Part shown: in pieces, positions 25,651 through 33,947 of the stretch
Position numbering within the stretch: position 1 is the stretch's first letter
Layout: each line of letters opens with the position of its first letter
Origin: Brevundimonas bullata
GTDB lineage: Bacteria; Pseudomonadota; Alphaproteobacteria; Caulobacterales; Caulobacteraceae
Assembly (NCBI RefSeq): GCF_014207965.1
Contig: NZ_JACHLM010000006.1
Coordinates: forward strand, 62,001 to 126,000
Direction: 5' to 3'
Length of the DNA: 64,000 bases
Notes under the pieces: model-generated
Databases searched by the model: none
What the model saw: only the letters and a program-made list of their open reading frames with translations
Told to the model about the DNA's origin: nothing
Program-made: the position numbers and the translations under genes

Positions 25651-26658
25651 TCAAAGCGTAGCCGCCGCGTCAGACGATTTCCCGGGCGTTCCGATGCGCC
25701 ATTCCCCGTCCGCCGTCCTCTGCACGGACAGGTCGAACCCGCGCGCCAGAGCCATGACGAACTCCTGCCCTCCGTCGTAACGGAAGGAGCCGGATATGCG
25801 CACCTCGCCAGCCGCCGCGTCCGTCAACGTCAGTCGTTCCGAGGCGTAGCGATTGAAGCTCTCGACCACCTCGCGAAGCGGCCGGTCGCGCACGACCAGT
25901 CGCCCCATCCGCCAGGCCGTCGCGGCCTCGACATCGACGGGCGCGGCTCGCAGTTCGCCACCCAGCGCCTGTCCGCCCTGCCCCGCCGTCAGGAACAGAT
26001 GCGCGCCTGCGCCGCCTCTTTCCACCAACCGCAACCGCCCTTCCTCGACGATCACCTCCGGCCGTAGATCCGCATGGGTCGCCTGGAACCGACCCTGTGC
26101 GGTCGTCACAAGGCGGTCGCCGACGCGCAGGACGAAGGGCTCGGCGTCCGGCAGGATGTGGAAGTAGGCCTGGCCGGCCTCGAGCACCGCCGAACGACGA
26201 TCGGCGCCATAGTCGAGGCGCAGCCGAGAGGACGGCGCCAGGGTCACCTCCGACCCGTCCGGCAGCGGCGCGGTCAGCCTCTGGCCCGCCTCCGTCGAGA
26301 TCAGCGCCCGGGCCGGCGACGACGCCGTCATCACCCACACCCCGCCGCATGACGCCGCAACGGCCCCGCCGGTCAGGCCGAACAAGGCGCGTCGTCGCGT
26401 AAGGCGGCGGGCGCCGGGCCCCAGGGCGGCCGCTCGCAGCGCCAGCATCTGCGCCTCGCCGGCGTCCAGCTCCAGCAGGCGCCAGGCCTGCTGGCAGCCG
26501 CGATAGGCCCGGGCGTTGTCGGGGTCTTCGTTCAACCACCGTCGGAACGCGGCCTCATCCTCCATAGGAGTCGGATCGCCGCTGTTCATCCGCGCGAACC
26601 AGAAGGCGGCCAGGTCGGCGTGATCGTCGTTGCTCGGCTCAGGGAGGAGAGAGGACAT
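25651..26658 (-). CDS. fecR: FecR-family transmembrane sigma regulator
   Basis: 335 aa. An N-terminal cytoplasmic DUF4880-type segment (AAFWFARMNSGDPTPMEDEAAFRRWL, NARAYRGCQQAW) is followed by one membrane span near residues 90-110, the periplasmic FecR domain (TAPLPDGSEVTLAPSSRLRL, LEAGQAYFHIL) and a C-terminal STN-like lobe. It relays the signal from the receptor to the sigma factor. The start overlaps the fecI stop by one base (TGATG). Confidence 0.9.
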   Translation of the reverse strand: MSSLLPEPSNDDHADLAAFWFARMNSGDPTPMEDEAAFRRWLNEDPDNARAYRGCQQAWRLLELDAGEAQMLALRAAALGPGARRLTRRRALFGLTGGAVAASCGGVWVMTASSPARALISTEAGQRLTAPLPDGSEVTLAPSSRLRLDYGADRRSAVLEAGQAYFHILPDAEPFVLRVGDRLVTTAQGRFQATHADLRPEVIVEEGRLRLVERGGAGAHLFLTAGQGGQALGGELRAAPVDVEAATAWRMGRLVVRDRPLREVVESFNRYASERLTLTDAAAGEVRISGSFRYDGGQEFVMALARGFDLSVQRTADGEWRIGTPGKSSDAAATL

Positions 26659-27275
26659 CAGCGATCCCCCTCGACCAGATCCAGCCGCAAGGCCGCCATC
26701 GCGCGCGCCATATGCTTCTCGACCGCGCTCACGGATATGCCCAACCGCCTCGCGATCTGCAGGTAGGTCAGGTTCTCGAACCGCCGCAGGATCACCACCT
26801 GGCGCGCGCGAGGCGGCAGGGCGTTCAGAGCCGCCAGCATTCTTTTCAGCCGCTGCTTCCCCGCGACGATCTGCTCAGCGCCGGGCGCCTCGCTCTGCGC
26901 GACCAGGTCGTCGATCCCGACATGCCGTCCCTGCCCCCGGGCCTGTTCATAGCGTCCCCGGTCCCGCACCATGTTGGCCGCCGCCTCGAACACATAGCCG
27001 TCGACGTTTTCAAGGCTGAGCAGATCGGCGCGGCGCAACAACCGAACGAACAGGTCCTGCACCATTTCCTCGGCGTCGGCCGGCGACCCGGACCGGCGCA
27101 GGAAGAAGTGAAACAGCGGTCCGCGAAGCCTGCGTGTCAGCCCCCCGAATCCGTCCTCGGACGCAAGGCCTGACGACGGAATATCCGCGCCGATCAATGT
27201 ATCTGTCTGCTGGTTCACAGGCGGCTGATGACGCTCAAGCGTCACCGCCTGATGTCGGTTGCACGACAAATCCAT
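26658..27275 (-). CDS. fecI: FecI-family ECF sigma factor
   Basis: 205 aa from the ATG at 27275; a longer frame reaches 27323 but would leave only 39 bp to the divergent gene and has no ribosome-binding site. The start remains uncertain. Region 2 contains FLRRSGSPADAEEMVQDLFVRLLR and DGYVFEAAANMVRDRGR; region 4 contains LNALPPRARQVVILRRFENL and YLQIARRLGISVSAVEKHMA. It recruits polymerase to the receptor promoter when FecR is triggered. Confidence 0.9.
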   Translation of the reverse strand: MDLSCNRHQAVTLERHQPPVNQQTDTLIGADIPSSGLASEDGFGGLTRRLRGPLFHFFLRRSGSPADAEEMVQDLFVRLLRRADLLSLENVDGYVFEAAANMVRDRGRYEQARGQGRHVGIDDLVAQSEAPGAEQIVAGKQRLKRMLAALNALPPRARQVVILRRFENLTYLQIARRLGISVSAVEKHMARAMAALRLDLVEGDR

Positions 27276-27362
27276 ATCAGTTGCGACGCTCCGGACGTCC
27301 GGAGGAAAAACGTCACACAGCATCGCTATGGGCGTCCGAACACGTAGGCTCGGGGCAGACTC

Positions 27363-28514
27363 ATGGACATGTTCAAACGGATCGGCGCGAGCGTGGCTCT
27401 CGCCTTGTCGCTGGGCGGGGCGCTGCTTGCGCCTGCAGTTCCGGCCAGGGCCGAGATCTTCACCGTCGCCGTCGTTTCAGACACCCAGAACTATGCCGAC
27501 ATCACCCTGCCGCAACCACGCGGCGCCGATACCTTTGACCAGCAGATGCGCTATCTGGTCGATACGCGGCAGGACAAGAACCTGGCCTTCGTCACCTTCG
27601 TCGGCGACATCGTCCAGCATGGCGACGGGCAGTTCCGTCGGGCGATCCCCGACGCCGAGGGTGAATACCAGTTCTTCGACACGCGCGAGGAATGGGACAT
27701 CGCCAACCGCGCCATCTCGATCCTCAGCCGCAGCGGCCTGCCGTTCGGCATGGTTCCGGGCAACCACGATTACGACAACTATTCCTGGTGGACCCAGGAT
27801 GGCCCCGGCGCCTCCAAGCCGCTGGCTGGCGGCCGCACATGGAGCCTCTATTTCGGACCGACCTCGCGCCATTTCGCCGGCAAGGCCTGGTACGGAGGCG
27901 CGTCGGAAAATGGACTGAACAGCTATCAGACCTTCAACGGCGGCGGACGGACGTACCTGCACCTGTCGCTGGAGATGGAGCCCCCGCAATCCGCGCTGGC
28001 CTGGGCCCAGGGCGTGATCGACGCCCATCCCGGCCTTCCCGTCATGATCACCACCCACGAATGGCTGCGCCCTGACGCGCAGGAGCGATCAAACGGCTAC
28101 GACAGCTATTTCCCGGGCGCCGACAACCTCAGCCCCGACCAGGTCTGGGATCGTTTCATTCGCAAGAACGCCATGATCTTCATGGTCCTGAGCGGACACA
28201 ACTACACCCGCCCGGTGGACGGCGTGTCCAATGGCGAGAACCTTCGGATCGACCTCAACGACGCCGGGCATCCGGTCTATCAGCTGATCCAGGACTACCA
28301 GGGCAATACTGTCGGGCCGGACGGAACGGCGGGTTCGGCCAACGGAGGCGCGGGCTGGCTGAGGTTCATGGCGTTCGACACCGACACCCGGAAAATCCGC
28401 TTCTACACCTACTCGACCTTACTGGGGCGGTACGCTGGCCGTGACGGCGAAGCCACCTTCGGCGTCGCGCCCGAACGGTCCGAGTTCGAACTGCCCTTCC
28501 CGCCGCAGCTATAG
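27363..28514 (+). CDS. Secreted metallophosphoesterase
   Basis: 383 aa with a Sec signal peptide ending PARAE. The calcineurin-like phosphoesterase motifs are present in order: DTQNY, GDIVQHGDG, GNHDYDN, TTHEW and a final SGHNY where GHxH is more usual. It should hydrolyse a phosphomonoester or phosphodiester in the periplasm or outside the cell. It is divergent from fecI, with the two starts less than 90 bp apart, suggesting joint control with the TonB receptor. The substrate is unknown. Confidence 0.85.
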   Translation: MDMFKRIGASVALALSLGGALLAPAVPARAEIFTVAVVSDTQNYADITLPQPRGADTFDQQMRYLVDTRQDKNLAFVTFVGDIVQHGDGQFRRAIPDAEGEYQFFDTREEWDIANRAISILSRSGLPFGMVPGNHDYDNYSWWTQDGPGASKPLAGGRTWSLYFGPTSRHFAGKAWYGGASENGLNSYQTFNGGGRTYLHLSLEMEPPQSALAWAQGVIDAHPGLPVMITTHEWLRPDAQERSNGYDSYFPGADNLSPDQVWDRFIRKNAMIFMVLSGHNYTRPVDGVSNGENLRIDLNDAGHPVYQLIQDYQGNTVGPDGTAGSANGGAGWLRFMAFDTDTRKIRFYTYSTLLGRYAGRDGEATFGVAPERSEFELPFPPQL

Positions 28515-28600
28515 TCCCCGATTGCAGGGTCTTCCCCCCTCCCATTCAGGCCGGCAGGCGGTTTTGCATCAGGCCGCCACCATCAGTTCTCGCCTGATAC

Positions 28601-28948
28601 ATGAGGCATGACCTGAACTATCTCAAGGAAGGGGCGAGGCGCATGGGCAATGCTCCGGCTTCGCGCGTTTCCTTCCATCTCTGCCGTTTGGAGGCGGCAG
28701 GCCTCATCGCCAGCCGCCGGAACGGCCGATCAATAATTCACAACGCCGTCTTCCCCGCCCTGTCTGATCTGGTGGCGCTCCTGATGCGAGACTGTTGTGA
28801 CGGTCATTGCGAGTTTTGCGGTCGCGCTATCGCACTCTTCTTCCAATGCACCGGTCCCCCCGCGGACAAAGCTCGTAAAGGTCGGGCCGTCATCGATCTG
28901 GCAGCCGTTTCCATCCTCCCGGGGATGGATTGGGATGGGCGTCCATAA
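28601..28948 (+). pseudogene. Truncated ArsR-type regulator
   Basis: The recognisable part (VSFHLCRLEAAGLIASRRNG, then a C-terminal RDCCDGH) is the recognition helix, wing and C-terminal Cys pair of an arsenic-operon ArsR. The first helices are missing and replaced by unrelated sequence, and the C-terminal 45 residues after CCDGH do not resemble the family. It is probably a non-functional remnant of an ars operon; no arsenate reductase or arsenite pump is nearby. Confidence 0.55.
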
Positions 28949-29520
28949 GCCTGCCTTGGCAGCGCCGTTGCGCCTTCAGGTGTTTGCCCTCAGCCCCGAT
29001 CAAAGCCTCTAGCCAGGGTCGGGGCCAACTGGGCGAGGCCCTCTTTACCGATATCAAGGCTGACCTGTTGTCCCGACGCCAAAGTCGGCGTCCCGGGTCG
29101 AAGACGCGCGTAGTGTTCAAAGCCCCAGCATAGCACACGATTACGAAGCGCCTTGATCTCAATTCGTCATGCGCTCCCGTCTTGACCACCTCACGAGCGC
29201 CCGGGTCCGGCGATCCGAGCGATCCGCCCGCTTTCAAGCCGTCTCTGATTTTGACTCAGATAGCGACTAGCCCAAGGCACTGTATTTTCACCGATTTTCA
29301 GGGAGCTTTGCACTAATGTGCTAATCTTAGCGCTAAACGCACCGAGCTTTGGCGCTGCCTGATCTGACGGGCAGGCGCGTTCGATACCGATGTCTAGCGC
29401 GTCTGCGCCGCCTTTCGCCACGATTTCACTTTGATTTGGTGAGGCTTCGGGATTTTGGGATGGAGACAGCAAGGGCGGCGTGCTCACGCGGCTCTTTAAG
29501 GGATAGCTTGCGTATCCTTT
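28949..29520. other. Gene-poor accessory stretch
   Basis: No convincing gene is visible. Open frames on both strands are short and have no family signature. The stretch 29280-29350 is AT-richer than its surroundings and contains a GCAC-TAAT-GTGC inverted repeat at 29310-29321. It looks like mobile-element debris between the arsR remnant and the crcB unit. Confidence 0.5.
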
Positions 29521-29526
29521 TGGGCG

Positions 29527-29532
29527 TATAAT
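29527..29532 (+). promoter_or_regulatory. -10 box of the crcB transcript
   Basis: A consensus TATAAT lies 9 bp before the riboswitch. A matching -35 is not obvious at the usual distance. Transcription from here would start at about 29539, just ahead of the aptamer. Confidence 0.6.
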
Positions 29533-29540
29533 CAGTGTTG

Positions 29541-29596
29541 ATGGGGATGGAGCTCCCCGATAACCGCCGCAAGGCTGATAGCTCCTGCTATGCGAG
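29541..29596 (+). ncRNA. Fluoride riboswitch (crcB motif)
   Basis: The RNA has the crcB-motif layout: stem GGGGATGGAGCTCCCC (29543-29558), then GATAACCGCC, the short stem around GCAAGGC, and the conserved CTGATAGCTCCTGC. It senses fluoride and turns on downstream crcB. A later GGGAGC (29620-29625) can pair with GCTCC of the aptamer and may be part of the expression switch. Confidence 0.88.
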
Positions 29597-29685
29597 AGGC
29601 CGCTTGGCCGCGCAATGGCGGGAGCATATGACCTTTCCCACCCATTGAGCGAAACCCGCGCGCCTCACAACACAATGGAGGCAAA

Positions 29686-30075
29686 ATGGGATTTTTGATT
29701 GTTTTTCTAGGATCGGGTATCGGAGGCGCGATGCGCCACGGCGTCAATCTCTTGGCCGCAAAAACATGGGGCGAGGAGTTTCCGTTCGGTACGATGGCGA
29801 TTAACGTCCTCGGCTCATTCGTCATGGGGCTGTTGGTTGAGCTGTTCGCATTCAAGTTCGGAATGAGCCAGCAGTGGCGACTGTTTCTGACTACTGGCGT
29901 CGTAGGCGGTTTCACCACGTTCTCGACATTCTCGCTTGAGGCGGCGCTCCTGTGGGAACGTGGGCATGTTTTGCAAGCATTCCTCTATGTGTCTGGTTCG
30001 GTGGTGCTAGGCATAGGCGCTCTGTTTGTTGCGCTGTACCTTGGCAGACACTTGCTAGGCATCAGTGATGCCTAG
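29686..30075 (+). CDS. crcB: CrcB/Fluc fluoride channel
   Basis: 129 aa with four membrane helices. The family residues are GSGIGGAMRHG, the Asn in MAINVLGSF, and GGFTTFSTFSLE with the phenylalanine box. Dual-topology dimers export fluoride from the cytoplasm. GGAGG precedes the start, and a fluoride riboswitch lies 90 bp upstream. Base composition and codon use are visibly AT-richer than neighbours, so this riboswitch-gene unit was probably acquired separately. Confidence 0.93.
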   Translation: MGFLIVFLGSGIGGAMRHGVNLLAAKTWGEEFPFGTMAINVLGSFVMGLLVELFAFKFGMSQQWRLFLTTGVVGGFTTFSTFSLEAALLWERGHVLQAFLYVSGSVVLGIGALFVALYLGRHLLGISDA

Positions 30076-30125
30076 TAGGCAAGGGTGCAAATAGCGGCTC
30101 CCCGCCAGAACCAGTTTACAGATTA

Positions 30126-30158
30126 GCCAAAACGCATAGCCAATATTGGCGTTTTGGC
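30126..30158 (+). terminator. Nested hairpin after crcB
   Basis: Arms GCCAAAAC/GTTTTGGC (30126-30133, 30151-30158) enclose a second perfect palindrome GCCAATATTGGC (30139-30150); a T-rich tail (GGTTTCTT) follows. It probably terminates the crcB transcript. Confidence 0.6.
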
Positions 30159-30170
30159 GGTTTCTTAAAC

Positions 30171-30194
30171 CACTGGCGCGCTTGCGCGCCAGTG
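30171..30194. repeat. Perfect 11-bp inverted repeat
   Basis: CACTGGCGCGC, a TT loop, and GCGCGCCAGTG form a very stable stem 12 bp after the crcB terminator. It could be a second terminator or a recombination or transposon end. Confidence 0.5.
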
Positions 30195-30489
30195 ACATTC
30201 TTATCTTTCCTATCCCATCTTATCGGGAGGGGCTCCGAGGTTTTGGGGCGGAAACGGAAAGGACCGCGTGGTAACGTGGCCTCTTCCGTTCAGAATAATT
30301 CGCCTTGTCGGGTGGCTTCGACATGGCGTCGCCACTCTGGCTTTGTCGCCTTCTCGTCCAGCCATGCGACGATCTGCGCTACAGATCGCCGCCGTTGGCC
30401 TCGACGGCGCCGCAGGGATGGAAATGCGATTTGTAGCCGTATCGGTGATGGGAAGCGGCGCGCGTTCTGGTCGAATGCTTTGGTTTTCA

Positions 30490-30692
30490 AGGCGGGCGAT
30501 CACGCCCTCGTCCACGTCGCCGCAATAGTAGTCGAGCAATTCCGCGCCAAGCGCGCCATGCTCGGCGATGAACGCGGCCAGTTCGGCCACCCGTTCAAGG
30601 CTGGCATATTCGCTAAGGCGCCCGCTACCGCCCTTGCTCTCTCGATCGACGTCCCACGGCCGGCGCTCGGAGCGGATCAGATCACCCTCCAG
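30490..30692 (-). pseudogene. ArdA antirestriction protein fragment
   Basis: A 65-residue stretch on the minus strand contains GRLSEYASLERVAELAAFIA followed by EHGALGAELLDYYCGDVDEG, which matches the central part of ArdA antirestriction proteins of conjugative plasmids. It has no start codon in context (a stop lies at 30693-30695) and degenerates after DVDEG. It is a remnant that points to a plasmid or conjugative-element origin for this segment. Confidence 0.5.
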
Positions 30693-31081
30693 TCATGATC
30701 GGGTTCCTGGTCCCTGCCTGTCTGTTTCTGGGCTGTATCCTATTTGCCCCTGCTACAGTCCTGACCGCCCCTGGGAGGCGGCGCTGCTCGCCCTGGGCGG
30801 CCCGTCTTCTCAGGATCACTCCGGTACGTCGGCGACGGCCTATGTCTCGCGCGATCCCCGGGACTACGGATCGGCCCTCATGATCCGGAACAGACCCGAC
30901 GCCCAGACCCGCGGTGACAAAACATCGCAAAACCAATGAGAAGAAGGATAAGGCCGCGCTATAGCCGGGCGCGACGCCGCTGCAGCAAGCAACGTGCTGT
31001 GTCTTTAGACGGCGCTCTGCGTTTCAGGGCGAACCTTATAACAGATTGCCATTGGCGTTTGACGTTATTAGCTAGGCTTTG
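30693..31081. other. Intergenic stretch before the czc operon
   Basis: No supported gene. The small frames here have no family features. A TTGACG hexamer at about 31060 may belong to the promoter of the czc operon. No CzcR, MerR or ArsR operator was recognised. Confidence 0.4.
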
Positions 31082-31423
31082 ATGCCTTGGTCGATGATCA
31101 GATTGGCGAGAATTTTTGCGGCGCTGACCCTGGTCATCGCCGTTTTCGCCGTGATTCCGGCGACCGACGCCGCAGCCTGCACCCCCGAGATCCCCGCTCT
31201 CGAGCAGGTGCTCAATCCTCATCCCAGCGATACGCATGGCGGCGAGGGCGTCGAATCTGGGGCCTGCGCCCACGGCCATTGCCACCATACGGCCAGCGAG
31301 CGTCATGCCATCCCCGAAATCGATGTGACGGCGCCCCATGCGGCGTCGCCGCGTGTCATCCCCGGCGATGACACGACCGTGTCCTTCGCCCCCAACGGTC
31401 TCAAGCGCCCCCCCAGAGCCTGA
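31082..31423 (+). CDS. CzcI-like secreted His/Cys-rich small protein
   Basis: 113 aa from the ATG at 31082 (an ATG at 31094 is equally possible; both give an N-terminal signal peptide ending ATDAAA). The mature part has two Cys and a cluster HPSDTHGGEGVESGACAHGH plus CHHTASERH. Small periplasmic proteins of this type (CzcI) precede czcCBA operons and are thought to tune the response to zinc, cadmium or cobalt. It lies 56 bp before the outer membrane factor gene. Family assignment rests on position and composition. Confidence 0.6.
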   Translation: MPWSMIRLARIFAALTLVIAVFAVIPATDAAACTPEIPALEQVLNPHPSDTHGGEGVESGACAHGHCHHTASERHAIPEIDVTAPHAASPRVIPGDDTTVSFAPNGLKRPPRA

Positions 31424-31479
31424 TCAGAAGCCTGCGCCATCGCGCGCCCTCCTTCTGAATTAATTCTGGAAATTCAAAC

Positions 31480-32733
31480 ATGTCTCCGACAATTCGTCGT
31501 CGGCCGCGCCTCGCGACCGGCTGCGCGCTGGTCGTGCTCGCCTCCCTTGCGGCCGGGCCGACCTGGGCCGAGCCTGCACCCTCCTACGCCGAACTCCTGG
31601 CCCGCCTGGACCAGACGCCGGCCGCATCCGAAGCGTTCGCCTTGGTCGACGCCGCCGAAGCCCGTGTTCGACAGGCCCGCGTTCGCCCCAATCCCAATCT
31701 TTCCCTCACCGCCGAGAATGTCGGCGGCTCGGGTCCCTATTCTGGTTTCGGCGCAGCTGATCTAGGCCTCTCATTCAGTCAGGATCTCGAGCTGTGGGGG
31801 CGCAGGCCCGCGCGGGTGAACGTCGCACGGGCCGAGGCAGGATCAGCGGCTCTTCGGCGCGACCTAGCCCTCATTGACGCCGGCGGCCGCCTGGCCCTGA
31901 CCTATGCTGAGGCCGAGGCGGCCCAGCGCCGAACCCAATTGGCCGAGGAAGGCCTTTCCCTGGCCCTGGCGGACGCTCGCGCCGCCCTGGCTTTGGTCGA
32001 GGAAGGGCGCGAGCCTCTCCTGCGGGGGGTCCAGGCCGAGAGCGAAGCCGCCGCCGCCCGGGCCAGTCTGGACGAAGCCCTGGCCGAACGCCAGGCCGCC
32101 CTCGCCCGCCTGACTGCTGTCGCCATGCTGCCCGCTCCGGCCACCTCGATCGACGCCAGCCTGCTCGACGCCGCGGTCAGCGTCCAACCGACGCCGGTCG
32201 ACAGCGCCCCGACGGTTCGGGTGGCTGAATCGGAGGCCACGGCCGCCGAGCGCCGCATCCAGGTCGAGCGCATCGACGGCCGTCCAGACGTCACCGCCAG
32301 CGTCGGCGTGACACGGTACGGCTTGGAGGACGAGACCGCCCTGACCGTCGGTCTCAGCCTGCCCCTGCCCCTGTTCAACAGGAACCGTGGCAATATTGAT
32401 GCGGCCCAGGCTGAGTTCCGCGCAGCGGAGGCCCGCGTTCTCCAGGCGCGGCAGGACGCCCATGCAGACCGATCAGCCGCGATGGCCCGCCTTGCCTCCT
32501 CCGGCAGCCGCGTCTCGGCGGCCGATGCAGGAGTGAAGGCGGCCGAGGAGGCCTATCGCCTGTCGCGACTCGGCGCCGATGCCGGGCGCATCTCCCAACT
32601 CGAACTGCGGGTCAGCCGCACCGCCCTGATCAACGCTCGCGCCGCCGCCGTCGACGCTCGCCTATCGCGCGTCCGCGCCGAAATCGATCTGGCGCGCCTG
32701 GAAGGCCGCGCCCCGTTCCAAGGAAACTCCTGA
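31480..32733 (+). CDS. czcC: CzcC-like outer membrane factor
   Basis: 417 aa with a signal peptide ending TWAEP. TolC-superfamily repeats are seen at RVRPNPNLSLTAENVGGSGP and LPLPLFNRNRGNIDAAQAEF, the latter characteristic of CzcC-type factors. It forms the outer membrane tunnel for the CzcCBA efflux complex. It overlaps the adaptor start by one base (TGATG). Confidence 0.92.
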   Translation: MSPTIRRRPRLATGCALVVLASLAAGPTWAEPAPSYAELLARLDQTPAASEAFALVDAAEARVRQARVRPNPNLSLTAENVGGSGPYSGFGAADLGLSFSQDLELWGRRPARVNVARAEAGSAALRRDLALIDAGGRLALTYAEAEAAQRRTQLAEEGLSLALADARAALALVEEGREPLLRGVQAESEAAAARASLDEALAERQAALARLTAVAMLPAPATSIDASLLDAAVSVQPTPVDSAPTVRVAESEATAAERRIQVERIDGRPDVTASVGVTRYGLEDETALTVGLSLPLPLFNRNRGNIDAAQAEFRAAEARVLQARQDAHADRSAAMARLASSGSRVSAADAGVKAAEEAYRLSRLGADAGRISQLELRVSRTALINARAAAVDARLSRVRAEIDLARLEGRAPFQGNS

Positions 32734-33935
32734 TGCGCTCCAAGACATCCAACAAGACCCTGCTGATCGGCGGTGTCGCCGCCCTGGTCATTCTGGGCGG
32801 CGGGGGCCTCTATATGGCCCTGCAGAAACCATCTGCGACGCCGGCGGAAGAGGCCGCTCCGGCGAAGGCGGCTGACCAGGCCGAGGGCGAAGCGGGCCAC
32901 GCCGACGAAGGCGAGACCCCCGAGGGCGTCGTCGAGCTCAGCGCCGAACAGCTCAAGGCGGCCGGCATCTCGATCGTCGCCGTCTCGCGCGGCGGGGGCG
33001 GAGAAACCCGTCTGTCCGGCCGGGTCGAGGCCATGACAGACGCCCGGGCCGCCGTCGGCGCCATGGTCGGCGGCACGGTCGAGCGGGTGCTGGTGGCGCC
33101 GGGCCAGACGGTCCGTGCGGGCCAACCCCTGATCAGCCTCGTCAGCGGCGAAGGCGCCGCCTTGCGCGCCGATATCGACGCCGCCTCGGCGGCGGCGACG
33201 GCGGCTCGTCAGGCCTTCCAGCGCAACCGCAACCTCGCCGACCAGGGCGTCGTCGCCCGTCAGGAGGTCGAGGCCTCCCAGGCCCAGGCCGCCAGCGCCG
33301 AGGCCATGGCCCGCGCCGCGCGGGCGCGCGCGACGGCGGCCGGTTCGCCCAACGCCTCGGGACGAATGAGCGTCGTCAGTCCCATCTCGGGCGTCGTCAC
33401 CAATGTCCAGGTCGGCCCGGGCGGCTTCGTCGCCCAGGGCGGCGTGGTCGCCGAGGTGACAAATCCGGCCCGCGTCGAGCTGGTCTTCAACGCACCGCCG
33501 CAACTGGCGGCCCAGGTCCGCGTCGGCTCGCGCATGCGCGTTACCGGCCCTCAGGGCGAGTTCGACGCCCTGGTGGTCGGGGTTGCGGCCGACGCCGGCC
33601 TGCAGGACAGCGGCGCGACCGTGATCCGCGCCCGTCCGGACGGCGGCGGCCTGCCGCCGGCGGGTTCGCCCGTCACCGGCGCTGTCGTCACCGGAAATCC
33701 TTCCGGCGGCGCCCTGACCGTGCCGTCCGAAGCAGTGCAGACGGTCGACGGCGCCACAGTGGTTTTCGTCCGAAATGATCACGGTTTCCGCGCTCAGCCC
33801 GTGCTGGCCGGACGTCAGGCCGGCGGCTCCACCGAGATCCTGCGCGGCCTGACCGGAACCGAACGCGTCGCGGCGGCCAACGCCTTCCTGCTCAAGGCCG
33901 AACTGGCCAAGGGCGAAGCCGAGCACGGCCACTAA
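32733..33935 (+). CDS. czcB: CzcB-like metal RND adaptor
   Basis: 400 aa. A membrane anchor (residues 10-30) is followed by an acidic, His-containing linker, the lipoyl-like half motifs (VERVLVAPGQTVRAGQPLIS, ISGVVTNVQVGPGGFVAQGG), a short helical hairpin with NRNLADQGVVARQEVEASQA, the beta-barrel and a tail ending KGEAEHGH. Adaptors of heavy-metal RND systems also bind the metal periplasmically. It lies 12 bp before czcA. Confidence 0.93.
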   Translation: MRSKTSNKTLLIGGVAALVILGGGGLYMALQKPSATPAEEAAPAKAADQAEGEAGHADEGETPEGVVELSAEQLKAAGISIVAVSRGGGGETRLSGRVEAMTDARAAVGAMVGGTVERVLVAPGQTVRAGQPLISLVSGEGAALRADIDAASAAATAARQAFQRNRNLADQGVVARQEVEASQAQAASAEAMARAARARATAAGSPNASGRMSVVSPISGVVTNVQVGPGGFVAQGGVVAEVTNPARVELVFNAPPQLAAQVRVGSRMRVTGPQGEFDALVVGVAADAGLQDSGATVIRARPDGGGLPPAGSPVTGAVVTGNPSGGALTVPSEAVQTVDGATVVFVRNDHGFRAQPVLAGRQAGGSTEILRGLTGTERVAAANAFLLKAELAKGEAEHGH

Positions 33936-33947
33936 GGGAGGGCGATC

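Noticed and set aside
29191..29487. 98-aa minus-strand frame near the riboswitch
   Set aside because: No ribosome-binding site, no domain, and lies in a stretch that looks like mobile-element debris.
30192..30698. 168-aa plus-strand frame
   Set aside because: Opposite strand carries recognisable ArdA sequence; the plus frame has no features.
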